Shown here one piece after another: positions 5,391 to 10,299 of a stretch of 30,570 nucleotides of DNA (positions are counted from its first letter, which is position 1; each line of letters starts with the position of its first letter). The DNA is from a virus: the IMG/VR virus record IMGVR_UViG_3300037088_000791, positions 1-30,570 of that record; one strand, written 5' to 3'. The position numbers were made by a program, and so were the translations under genes. The notes beneath the pieces were generated by a model, which ran no database searches, was not told the origin of the DNA, and worked only from the letters and a program-made list of their open reading frames with translations.

Positions 5391-5584
5391 GATATGCGAC
5401 CCTCTGCTATTGTGCCGTCAGCCCAGATGACTTTCACCCAGTCCTTGGTTTTCAATACCCAGGATGGGAACGCGTCCACCCATCCTTCGCGGCGGCATGA
5501 TTCTGCTATTTCCAGGCCGGAGCGCCCAACCAAGCGGGTCGAGCCAACAGCCGGATCGCTGGTCTTTGAGTGGTCGTCGGGCAT
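5351..5584 (-). CDS. Cassette D: small hypothetical protein, N-terminus encoded by attC4
   Basis: This is a 77-residue protein. The first about 18 residues come from attC4. The body contains CRREGWVDAFPSWVLKTKDW followed by VKVIWADGTIAEGRISPNAKV, a Trp-rich segment with a beta-hairpin pattern similar to small SH3-like barrels. No catalytic motif is visible and no family is recognised. The ATG is three bases after the stop of cassette C, and its own stop overlaps the next start by ATGA. Function is unknown. Confidence 0.5.
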   Translation of the reverse strand: MPDDHSKTSDPAVGSTRLVGRSGLEIAESCRREGWVDAFPSWVLKTKDWVKVIWADGTIAEGRISPNAKVRGGAKNP

Positions 5585-5632
5585 AGTTACGTCCTTAGTT
5601 TTCTCGGCTGTGGCTCACCCGCCGCGTTATGC
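5524..5632 (-). repeat. attC4 (109 bp)
   Basis: R'' is GCATAAC (complement at 5626-5632) and R' is GTTGGGC (complement at 5524-5530). R'' with one more base exactly complements the 5' box of its own cassette C (GTTATGCC in attC3). It contains the stop of cassette C (5587-5589) and the start of cassette D (5584). Confidence 0.85.
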
Positions 5633-5937
5633 CTGAGCCGTCGCCTGATCTTCTTGCAGGTTCGCAGGTCCACCATCATTTCGCGCATACAGTTGTGCCA
5701 TCGCGCCCAGGGCTGCCGGTAGCGCACCTTGGCGTAGTTACCAGTGATGCTCAGGATTTCCCCGGCGCCGTTGTATTCTCGGTTGTTTGTGATGCCTTTA
5801 ATCACGAGGCGGACTTCATCGCCAACGGCATAACCAGCCGCTAGAGCCAATGAGGACTGAGCCTCCTTGTTTTGGATCATCGTAGCTTCGGCGCTGCCGC
5901 AGTGCTCATCGCGCATGATTTGTCGTATCGTCCTCAT
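5587..5937 (-). CDS. Cassette C: hypothetical beta-barrel-like protein
   Basis: The frame is 116 residues from the ATG at 5937, which lies inside attC3; an ATG at 5880 is another start inside the same site. From about residue 37 (YAVGDEVRLVIKGITNNREY...GEILSITGNYAKVRY) the pattern of alternating beta strands with a 'VGDEVRL...GEI.SI.G.YAKVRY' layout resembles SH3/KOW-like barrels. A basic segment with Cys follows (MVDLRTCKKIRRRLRHN). The ATG in the R' box (GTTATGCC) is in another frame and gives only nine codons, so translation must begin in the attC. Function is unknown. Confidence 0.5.
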   Translation of the reverse strand: MRTIRQIMRDEHCGSAEATMIQNKEAQSSLALAAGYAVGDEVRLVIKGITNNREYNGAGEILSITGNYAKVRYRQPWARWHNCMREMMVDLRTCKKIRRRLRHNAAGEPQPRKLRT

Positions 5938-5958
5938 GGCTCAGCTTGTGTGTTATGC
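5828..5958 (-). repeat. attC3 (131 bp)
   Basis: R'' is GCATAAC (complement at 5952-5958) and R' is GTTATGC (complement at 5828-5834). The arms GAGCC-ATGAGGAC and GTCCTCAT-TGGCTC pair with a single-base bulge, as in known attC folds. R'' exactly complements the 5' box of its own cassette B (GTTATGCT in attC2). It is the longest site of the array. Confidence 0.85.
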
Positions 5959-6468
5959 TTCATAGCCGTCCTTGGGCCATTGCCGGGCAACTGGTTTGGG
6001 TTCATTCCTCAAACGGATAAATGATGGTTTCGCGCGGGCCAGCGCGTCCTTCAGGCAATAGCTTGCGTCTTCACCATTCGTCGGCTGCGTCCAATAGGTG
6101 TTCTTGAGCAACTTCACCAGCGATTCCGCCTCCGGGCATCGGTGCGTCGGGCCGTCCTTTGGATAATCGTCGAACCCGACCAAGACGACGGGCAGGTTCT
6201 GCTCATCGACATCAAGTACGATCTGCTCGTAAGCACGCCGGACCAAAAATGGCGTGATGGTGTAAACCACGGGGCGCATCCCCGCAATGGCCATTCCGGC
6301 AGCGATTCCCACCATGCTCTGCTCGGCCACACCGCAGTTGATGTATTGCAGCGGGCGCTCGGCCTTCAACTGGTTGAACATCCCGAAACAGAAATCGCCA
6401 GTTAGCAGGACGATGCGCTTGTCTTTTAGCGCAAGCTCTGTGAGGGTCTTTGCAAAAGTTGTTTTCAT
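5953..6468 (-). CDS. Cassette B gene 2: transketolase-like pyrimidine-binding subunit
   Basis: This 171-residue protein corresponds to the Pyr (transketolase C-terminal subunit) domain of thiamine-diphosphate enzymes. It carries VLLTGDFCFGMFNQLK at about 20-35, YINCGVAEQSMVGIAAGMAIAG at about 42-63 (the conserved glutamate that activates thiamine diphosphate lies in GVAEQ), and PTHRCPEAES near 108. Usual split subunits are about 300 residues, so the C-terminal transketolase domain is absent and only the pyrimidine domain remains. It overlaps gene 1 by ATGA, and its stop is inside the R'' box of attC3. Together the pair should form one ThDP active site in the cytoplasm; the sugar substrate is unknown. 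Confidence 0.85.
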   Translation of the reverse strand: MKTTFAKTLTELALKDKRIVLLTGDFCFGMFNQLKAERPLQYINCGVAEQSMVGIAAGMAIAGMRPVVYTITPFLVRRAYEQIVLDVDEQNLPVVLVGFDDYPKDGPTHRCPEAESLVKLLKNTYWTQPTNGEDASYCLKDALARAKPSFIRLRNEPKPVARQWPKDGYEA

Positions 6469-7112
6469 TTCAGTTCCTCCGTTGCCTCTTGATACTCGGC
6501 TTCTGTGAGCACCCGCTTGTGGTCCTTGGTGCCGACCAAGAATGACACACCCTGACCTTTCTTGGTAGCATGATACGTCACGAAGTCTGGAAACAGAATG
6601 CGGAGTCCCGGCGCGACGTTCACCGGCAGATCGCCGAGGGCGCCGACGCCATTGCCATCCACATGAATCTCAAGACCGGGGGCAAGCCGCCATTCCCGCG
6701 CCAAGGATAATGATTCCCATGTCGTGCCTTCCAGACATTCACCGTCGCCCACGAGAACATAAACATGACCGCACTGGCCGAGTATCCGCTTCGCCAGCGC
6801 AATGCCCAGTGCCATCGGCAGGCCATGCCCAAGGCTCCCGGTCGTGCAGGTGATACCATTGAGCGGGTCGCGCTCAGGGTGAGTCTTTTGCAGGTCTGGC
6901 TTGTAGCCCCGTTCTAGAGACTCCAGACATGCGTAGAGCGCAACCGCCGCGTGGCCCTTGCTCAATATGAACACGTCGCCCCTTTGTGGGTCGAGGTGCG
7001 CGAAGATTGGGGCCATGACCTGCAACGCGCTCAAAGTGCCAGGCAGGTGTGCATGGCCGTGGTCGCGGCAGATTTCCAGGACTCGTTTTACAAGAGGCTT
7101 GAAGTTAAGCAT
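6465..7112 (-). CDS. Cassette B gene 1: transketolase-like ThDP-binding subunit
   Basis: This 215-residue protein matches the N-terminal (pyrophosphate-binding) subunit of split transketolases. SKGHAAVALYACL is at about 50-62, TGSLGHGLPMALGIALAKR at about 91-109, and the ThDP motif VGDGECLEGTTWE, followed by an Asn in HVDGNG, at about 120-154. The usual N-subunit is about 270 residues, so this is compact. The ATG is part of the R' box of attC2. These split enzymes often take part in making unusual sugars, but a two-carbon transfer reaction on a specific sugar cannot be deduced. It is cotranscribed with the pyrimidine subunit downstream. Confidence 0.88.
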   Translation of the reverse strand: MLNFKPLVKRVLEICRDHGHAHLPGTLSALQVMAPIFAHLDPQRGDVFILSKGHAAVALYACLESLERGYKPDLQKTHPERDPLNGITCTTGSLGHGLPMALGIALAKRILGQCGHVYVLVGDGECLEGTTWESLSLAREWRLAPGLEIHVDGNGVGALGDLPVNVAPGLRILFPDFVTYHATKKGQGVSFLVGTKDHKRVLTEAEYQEATEELK

Positions 7113-7167
7113 AACGATTCACTTCACCGAACCGGCTCCGCGCCGGTCGCTGAGCAAGGTGTTATGA
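7109..7167 (-). repeat. attC2 (59 bp)
   Basis: R'' is TCATAAC (complement at 7161-7167) and R' is GTTATGC (complement at 7109-7115). R'' with its flanking base (CTCATAAC) exactly complements the 5' box of its own cassette A (GTTATGAG in attC1). The core matches attC7 and attC12 apart from a few bases near the R'' side. Confidence 0.85.
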
Positions 7168-7325
7168 GTGACCGCAGCCTCCGCACTATTCATGGTTTCG
7201 ACGATCTTCTTGTTCCCGTCTTCCACGGTCAGTCGGCAAACCGCTGTCAAGTGCGCTTCGAGTTCTTTGACTCGGACTTCCAGTTCGTTCACCCGTTCCA
7301 ACAATTCAGTGTTCGTTGCGCTCAT
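7119..7325 (-). CDS. Cassette A: coiled-coil protein
   Basis: This is a 68-residue protein. Residues 5-28 (NTELLERVNELEVRVKELEA) form an ideal leucine-zipper-like coiled coil; a polar middle follows, and the last 11 residues (LSDRRGAGSVK) are encoded by attC2. The ATG at 7325 is part of the R' box of attC1, six bases after the stop of the DnaA-like gene, so the pair is probably coupled in translation. It may dimerise with or modulate a partner protein. No known family is recognised. Confidence 0.55.
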   Translation of the reverse strand: MSATNTELLERVNELEVRVKELEAHLTAVCRLTVEDGNKKIVETMNSAEAAVTHNTLLSDRRGAGSVK

Positions 7326-7412
7326 AACAATCACTTCAGCAGACGGCGGGCGTCCGCTCCTGTTTGTTGTTGTTGCTCAGCGGCCCGCTCGCTGCTGAGT
7401 TTGGTGTTGAAT
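7322..7412 (-). repeat. attC1 (91 bp), at the right end of the array
   Basis: R'' is ATTCAAC (complement at 7406-7412) and R' is GTTATGA (complement at 7322-7328). It resembles attC13 in length and in its central sequence. It is fused to the 3' end of the DnaA-like gene, whose last 27 or so codons are encoded by the site. No GTTGAAT partner box is seen before that gene. Confidence 0.75.
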
Positions 7413-7813
7413 GTCAAAGCGGAAACCAGGGAGGCGTATTCGTTGCAGGATTGGGGGTACGAGTCGAGGCGGTCCTGGAGGGCGCGCGAGCAGTAGCAGA
7501 TCGATCCGATGTGCCGGTTGAATAGGAGCCCCAAATGGCGAAGGCTGGCCGTGGTTTCGCGGCAGGACAGACCAATGGCCAGGAGACGTGGCCAGAGCAG
7601 GCGCTCGCGGCGGTCATGGGATTCCAGGTCCTCAAATGTCACGTGGTAGCGGTCGCAGATGAGGTCCGCGATCTGAACGATTCGGTCTAGGTCCTTGGGA
7701 TTGAGGGCCGGGCGGTGCTCGCCGCGGGTGCGGACGCGTGGGGGGAACTGGGATACATCCCGGCCGGCCTGTTCCGCGCGCCGCCGGGCGGTGCAGATGG
7801 TGCTGGAAATCAT
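7331..7813 (-). CDS. DnaA domain IV-like DNA-binding protein
   Basis: This is a 160-residue protein whose centre (about 38-118) matches the C-terminal DNA-binding domain of the replication initiator DnaA: a helix with IVQIADLICDRYHVTFEDL, a basic turn ESHDRRERLLWPRLLAIGL, and the helix-turn-helix end (LGLLFNRHIGSICYCSRAL). There is no AAA+ domain. The N-terminus is basic. It follows the small membrane protein by 13 bases. Its last about 27 residues are encoded by attC1, so the original end was probably lost when the array joined. It may bind DnaA-box-like sites to guide replication or regulate genes. It could be a phage gene or the first cassette gene. Confidence 0.65.
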   Translation of the reverse strand: MISSTICTARRRAEQAGRDVSQFPPRVRTRGEHRPALNPKDLDRIVQIADLICDRYHVTFEDLESHDRRERLLWPRLLAIGLSCRETTASLRHLGLLFNRHIGSICYCSRALQDRLDSYPQSCNEYASLVSALTFNTKLSSERAAEQQQQTGADARRLLK

Positions 7814-7826
7814 AGCCGATAGGCGA

Positions 7827-7842
7827 TTAACGGCGGGTTAAC
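7827..7842. promoter_or_regulatory. TTAAC-N6-TTAAC direct repeat
   Basis: Two TTAAC boxes start 11 bases apart at the 3' end of the membrane-protein gene, just before the DnaA-like gene. The same spacing is seen at 19042-19057 and 25354-25369. It may be an operator, but it lies partly in a stop codon and could be chance. Confidence 0.3.
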
Positions 7843-8096
7843 AGGTATCGTGCTGATTCGATGCCCAACAGTGCGGACAGACCGGCGCCGATGGCGCACC
7901 AGGTGTTTGGGCAGGAGGCCAATAAGCAGCCGAGGCCGACACACCAGGTGGTAAAACCGGTCAAGGCAAAGAGCCAGGCCAGGTCGCGCTTGATCTGATG
8001 GGCCTGGACTTCGCGGCGCTTGGCTTGGCGGGCGGCGGCGAGTTCGGCGTTGATTTCGCGGGCGTAATCGAGAGATATGTGATTGATGGGAATCAT
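7827..8096 (-). CDS. Small membrane protein, early operon
   Basis: This is an 89-residue protein. Residues about 1-40 are charged and helical with a run of Arg/Lys (RQAKRREVQAHQIKRDL), followed by two hydrophobic segments (about 41-62 and 66-82, WLFALTGFTTWCVGLGCLLA and then GAGLSALLGIESARYLL) that should span the inner membrane as a hairpin. No enzyme motif is present. Mu early regions carry small genes of unknown function between gam and mor, and this occupies that place. A 7-bp repeat (8101-8133) precedes its start. Confidence 0.5.
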   Translation of the reverse strand: MIPINHISLDYAREINAELAAARQAKRREVQAHQIKRDLAWLFALTGFTTWCVGLGCLLASCPNTWCAIGAGLSALLGIESARYLLTRR

Positions 8097-8100
8097 GCGA

Positions 8101-8133
8101 ATTATGAAGGATGAATTATGAATGATGAATGAC
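8101..8133. repeat. 7-bp tandem repeat (ATGAATN type)
   Basis: About four to five degenerate heptamers (attatga, aggatga, attatga, atgatga) lie between the Gam gene and the membrane protein gene. Confidence 0.75.
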
Positions 8134-8681
8134 TAGGCGGCGGCGGGCTTCTTGGCGGGCTTGTCGGTTTTCATGGCGAAGGGCTTGATCTTGAAATTGT
8201 CGGTGTGGACGCGACGCACGCCGAAGAGGTGAAGTATCCCGTCGGGCAGCGTTTCCAGGGCTTCAATGTTCGGGGTTACTTTCACGCGCAGAAGCTGTTT
8301 AGCGGTGAAGAGAGGCGCGCGTTTTTCGCTGGCGGCATAGGCTTCTTCTTCGTCACCTGCGCGGTCGATCCGGAGGGAGACTTCATCTGGGTCATCAAAA
8401 TCCAGCGTGGTGGACTTGGTATAAGCGATTTCCCCGAATGGCGTTTTGTGGGAGCGCTTGTCGGCGGGAAATAGCTCGACGTAGAGGGTGTCGCTCAGCT
8501 TTCGGATTTGGGATTCCAGGTTGGCGAGGGCGACTTTGGCAGCGGCATGTTTGGGGAGCAGCTCCTGGGCGGCGGCGAGTTGGACGGTTTTGATCTCGGC
8601 TTCAGCTCCTTCGAGCGCGGCGGTGAGGGTCGAGAATTGGGAGAGGAGGTCGTTGAGTTTATTGTATTCGGTGGCAGTCAT
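8133..8681 (-). CDS. gam: Mu Gam-like host-nuclease inhibitor
   Basis: This is a 182-residue protein, close to the usual 170-180 residues of Mu Gam, which binds DNA ends as a Ku-like dimer and shields them from host exonucleases. The N-terminal 80 residues form a long helix (LSQFSTLTAALEGAEAEIKTV and on), typical of the family. The TPFGEIAYTKSTTLDF stretch at about 80-95 matches the family's 'tp.G.i.wr.t..v' strand region, and a C-terminal RVKVTPNIEALETLPDGI region matches the end of the fold. Its place after the transposase and ATPase genes matches Mu. The last residues are Lys/Pro/Ala-rich. Confidence 0.8.
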   Translation of the reverse strand: MTATEYNKLNDLLSQFSTLTAALEGAEAEIKTVQLAAAQELLPKHAAAKVALANLESQIRKLSDTLYVELFPADKRSHKTPFGEIAYTKSTTLDFDDPDEVSLRIDRAGDEEEAYAASEKRAPLFTAKQLLRVKVTPNIEALETLPDGILHLFGVRRVHTDNFKIKPFAMKTDKPAKKPAAA

Positions 8682-8686
8682 ATTTC

Positions 8687-8714
8687 GTTGAGTGTTGAGT
8701 GTTTAGTGCTAAGT
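8687..8714. repeat. 7-bp tandem repeat (GTTGAGT type)
   Basis: Four heptamer units (gttgagt, gttgagt, gtttagt, gctaagt) lie immediately upstream of the Gam gene in its direction of transcription. Confidence 0.8.
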
Positions 8715-9050
8715 GGTGAGGCCGAGGAAAGCGGCGATCAGTTGTTTATCCTTTTTGCGCGGGCCGATGCCGAGAGTGTCGCTGCCGATGTCCGGAACGG
8801 AGAGGAGATCGTCGAGGGTAAGGATGAAGCCGGCGGCGACGGTCGCGCAATCGTAGTGGACCATGGCACTGTGTTGGATGGCGGCGCTGAAAATGATGAT
8901 GTGTTCGGCGCCGGTGGCGTCGCGAAGAATGACGTATTTGAGGAGCGAAGATGCAACCCCTTCAGGGTTGGGATTTGTTTTGGTGGCAGCACGGGCGACG
9001 TGTCGGTGAAGGGCGGCAGTGGTTGGAGCGATAGCGGAGAGAGCGGTCAT
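8709..9050 (-). CDS. Hypothetical early phage protein
   Basis: This is a 113-residue protein with no recognised family. Its start follows the usual early-operon direction. The middle (about 38-75) has beta strands (YVILRDATGAEHIIIFSAAI) and an HYDCATVAAGF segment, then a helical C-terminus. The pattern of a short strand pair followed by 'H..va' is compatible with a small alpha/beta domain. It lies between the MuB-like ATPase and Gam genes. A role in replication is only a guess from position. Confidence 0.5.
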   Translation of the reverse strand: MTALSAIAPTTAALHRHVARAATKTNPNPEGVASSLLKYVILRDATGAEHIIIFSAAIQHSAMVHYDCATVAAGFILTLDDLLSVPDIGSDTLGIGPRKKDKQLIAAFLGLTT

Positions 9051-9054
9051 TAGT

Positions 9055-9082
9055 TTTAAGTGTTGAGTGTTGAGTGTTTAGT
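9055..9082. repeat. 7-bp tandem repeat (GTTGAGT type)
   Basis: Four heptamers (tttaagt, gttgagt, gttgagt, gtttagt) lie between the MuB-like gene and the next early gene. The motif is the same as at 8687-8714. Confidence 0.8.
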
Positions 9083-10064
9083 TGAGGGTATAGGAGCGCA
9101 GCAAGCGCTTGTGGGCGGCGCGGAAGGCGGCGGGCCAGGTGCGGTCGGAATTCTTCTTGCGGGCGCGGGCGGCGTATTGAAGCTGTTTCTCGACGGCGCG
9201 GAAGGCTCCGTCGTGCGCGACGACCTGGAGGCACAGGCTGATCAGCGCGTCGCGGTCTCCATTGGCGTCGGGGGCTAGTTCTTTGACGAGGTGCTCAATG
9301 AGGGGGCGCGGGTCTTTGAGGGGGATCTCGGGGGCTTCGTCGGCGCGGCTGGCGCGGCGCGCATCGGTCAGGAGCCGCTTCTTTAGGACGGGCAGGCCGA
9401 GTAGGACAACCGGGTTGCCGGTTTGCTCGTGAAAATCGACGCAGCATTGCAGAGCGGGGGGCCCGAGTTCGTGGGCATCGTCCACGATCAATAGGCGGTC
9501 GCTGTTGGTGCATTTTTCCACGATCAAATCCCAGCGGCGTTTGCGGGGTTCGGCGGGGCCTTTGGCATTTTTGCTCCGGCGGCGCTGGGGCTGGATGTCG
9601 GCAGCCTGGCAGAGGTCGTCTGCGAGAGCGCAGAGGCCCGTGTGCATGGCGGTGACTCGGAACGCAATGGCGAGGGTATGAGTCTGGAGGTACAGGCCGA
9701 GGCCGCGCGACTTGCCGGTGCCAGCCGGGCTGGTGATGACGGCCAGGGCGCGGTTGAGGCGCACCTCTTCGAGTTTCCGGCAAAGGTAGCGGCTGGCCTC
9801 AGTGTCGACCGTCGTGACTCCGGTAGTGCGGGTGAGGTTGCGGTCGCGGAGCCATTCGCGGATGCGCGCTTCGATAGCCGGCAGGTCGCCGTTGAACTTA
9901 TTGTTGAGGTAAATATTGACGTAGCCGGCGCTGTAACCGATGCCGCGGCCGAGTTCGGCATTGCTGAGGCCGGTGGCTTTGAGGGCGGAGATGAGAGCAG
10001 GGTCGCAGTCGGGGGTTTCGTCGCGGTCGCTGGGGGGGAGAGATTTTTCGGCGAAGGAGTTCAT
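9078..10064 (-). CDS. MuB-like AAA+ transposition ATPase
   Basis: This is a 328-residue protein that should bind ATP and target DNA and activate the transposase for replicative transposition. An N-terminal helix-turn-helix (about 25-57, LISALKATGLSNAELGRGIG and on) matches the MuB DNA-binding domain. The Walker A motif SPAGTGKS is at about 112-119, Walker B LLIVDDAHEL at about 191-200, and an NPVVLLGLP sensor-like strand follows. The C-terminal helical domain ends near 328. The chosen ATG overlaps the stop of the preceding gene as ATGA; a longer frame to 10136 would overlap it too far. It lies two genes after the transposase, like Mu A and B. Confidence 0.85.
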   Translation of the reverse strand: MNSFAEKSLPPSDRDETPDCDPALISALKATGLSNAELGRGIGYSAGYVNIYLNNKFNGDLPAIEARIREWLRDRNLTRTTGVTTVDTEASRYLCRKLEEVRLNRALAVITSPAGTGKSRGLGLYLQTHTLAIAFRVTAMHTGLCALADDLCQAADIQPQRRRSKNAKGPAEPRKRRWDLIVEKCTNSDRLLIVDDAHELGPPALQCCVDFHEQTGNPVVLLGLPVLKKRLLTDARRASRADEAPEIPLKDPRPLIEHLVKELAPDANGDRDALISLCLQVVAHDGAFRAVEKQLQYAARARKKNSDRTWPAAFRAAHKRLLRSYTLN

Positions 10065-10267
10065 GCTATTTGACAGTTGGGGGAGATGACAGTTGGGGGA
10101 GTTGCTCGTTGGCGAGTGATGAATAGGACTGGACAATTGTATAGCTTCGAGAAAGGGACTAAGGCCTCGCGCACGTCGTCAATTGTCTGGGCGCTGATGA
10201 CCAATTCTGGTCCATCTTCTTGCAACTTACCGGCCTCTTCCGTATAGGACCGTGTGATGAAGTCCAT
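10061..10267 (-). CDS. Hypothetical protein between transposase and ATPase
   Basis: This is a 68-residue protein with no recognised family. The chosen ATG at 10267 has an AGAAAGG ribosome-binding site about six bases ahead. An upstream TTG at 10303 overlapping the transposase stop is less likely. Residues 1-45 look like a small helical and strand region (EEAGKLQEDGPELVISAQTI). Close to the 3' end the DNA contains a 16-bp direct repeat (10071-10102), so the last codons may be recent. It is coupled to the MuB-like gene by ATGA. Confidence 0.5.
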   Translation of the reverse strand: MDFITRSYTEEAGKLQEDGPELVISAQTIDDVREALVPFSKLYNCPVLFITRQRATPPTVISPNCQIA

Positions 10268-10299
10268 GTGATGCCCTTTCTGTGGTGTTTGTTTGGTGG

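Larger units (their letters stand above)
1030..7412 (-). mobile_element. Integron-type gene cassette array (14 cassettes, no integrase) inside the early operon
   Basis: Fourteen complete attC-like sites separate short genes that all read leftwards. Each site reads, on the minus strand, R'' (usually RYYYAAC, such as GCCCAAC or GCATAAC), a long imperfect palindrome, then R' (GTTRRRY-like). For cassettes A, B, C, D, E, H, I, J and K the 5' R' box is the exact complement of the cassette's own 3' R'' box over seven or eight bases. M and N match nearly; F, G and L only partly. This is the signature of cassettes that circulated individually. No tyrosine recombinase and no attI are visible, so it is a CALIN-type cluster. 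Both flanks are early genes of a Mu-like phage in the same direction. Confidence 0.85.

Noticed and set aside
1063-5636. Several plus-strand open frames in the array with repeated peptides such as NKSLHRTGSAPVGEF or NKSLEDNGGIAGS
   Set aside because: These peptides are translations of the attC palindromes on the opposite strand. The frames lack starts with ribosome sites and overlap better-supported minus-strand cassette genes.
1030-7412. CRISPR array
   Set aside because: The repeated units vary from 59 to 131 bp, are separated by complete genes, and have matching end boxes. This fits attC sites, not CRISPR repeats, and no cas genes are present.
10071-10102. A 16-bp direct repeat near the MuB-like gene start as an operator
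   Set aside because: It lies within the coding end of the preceding gene, is purely tandem and has no dyad symmetry; it may be a simple duplication.
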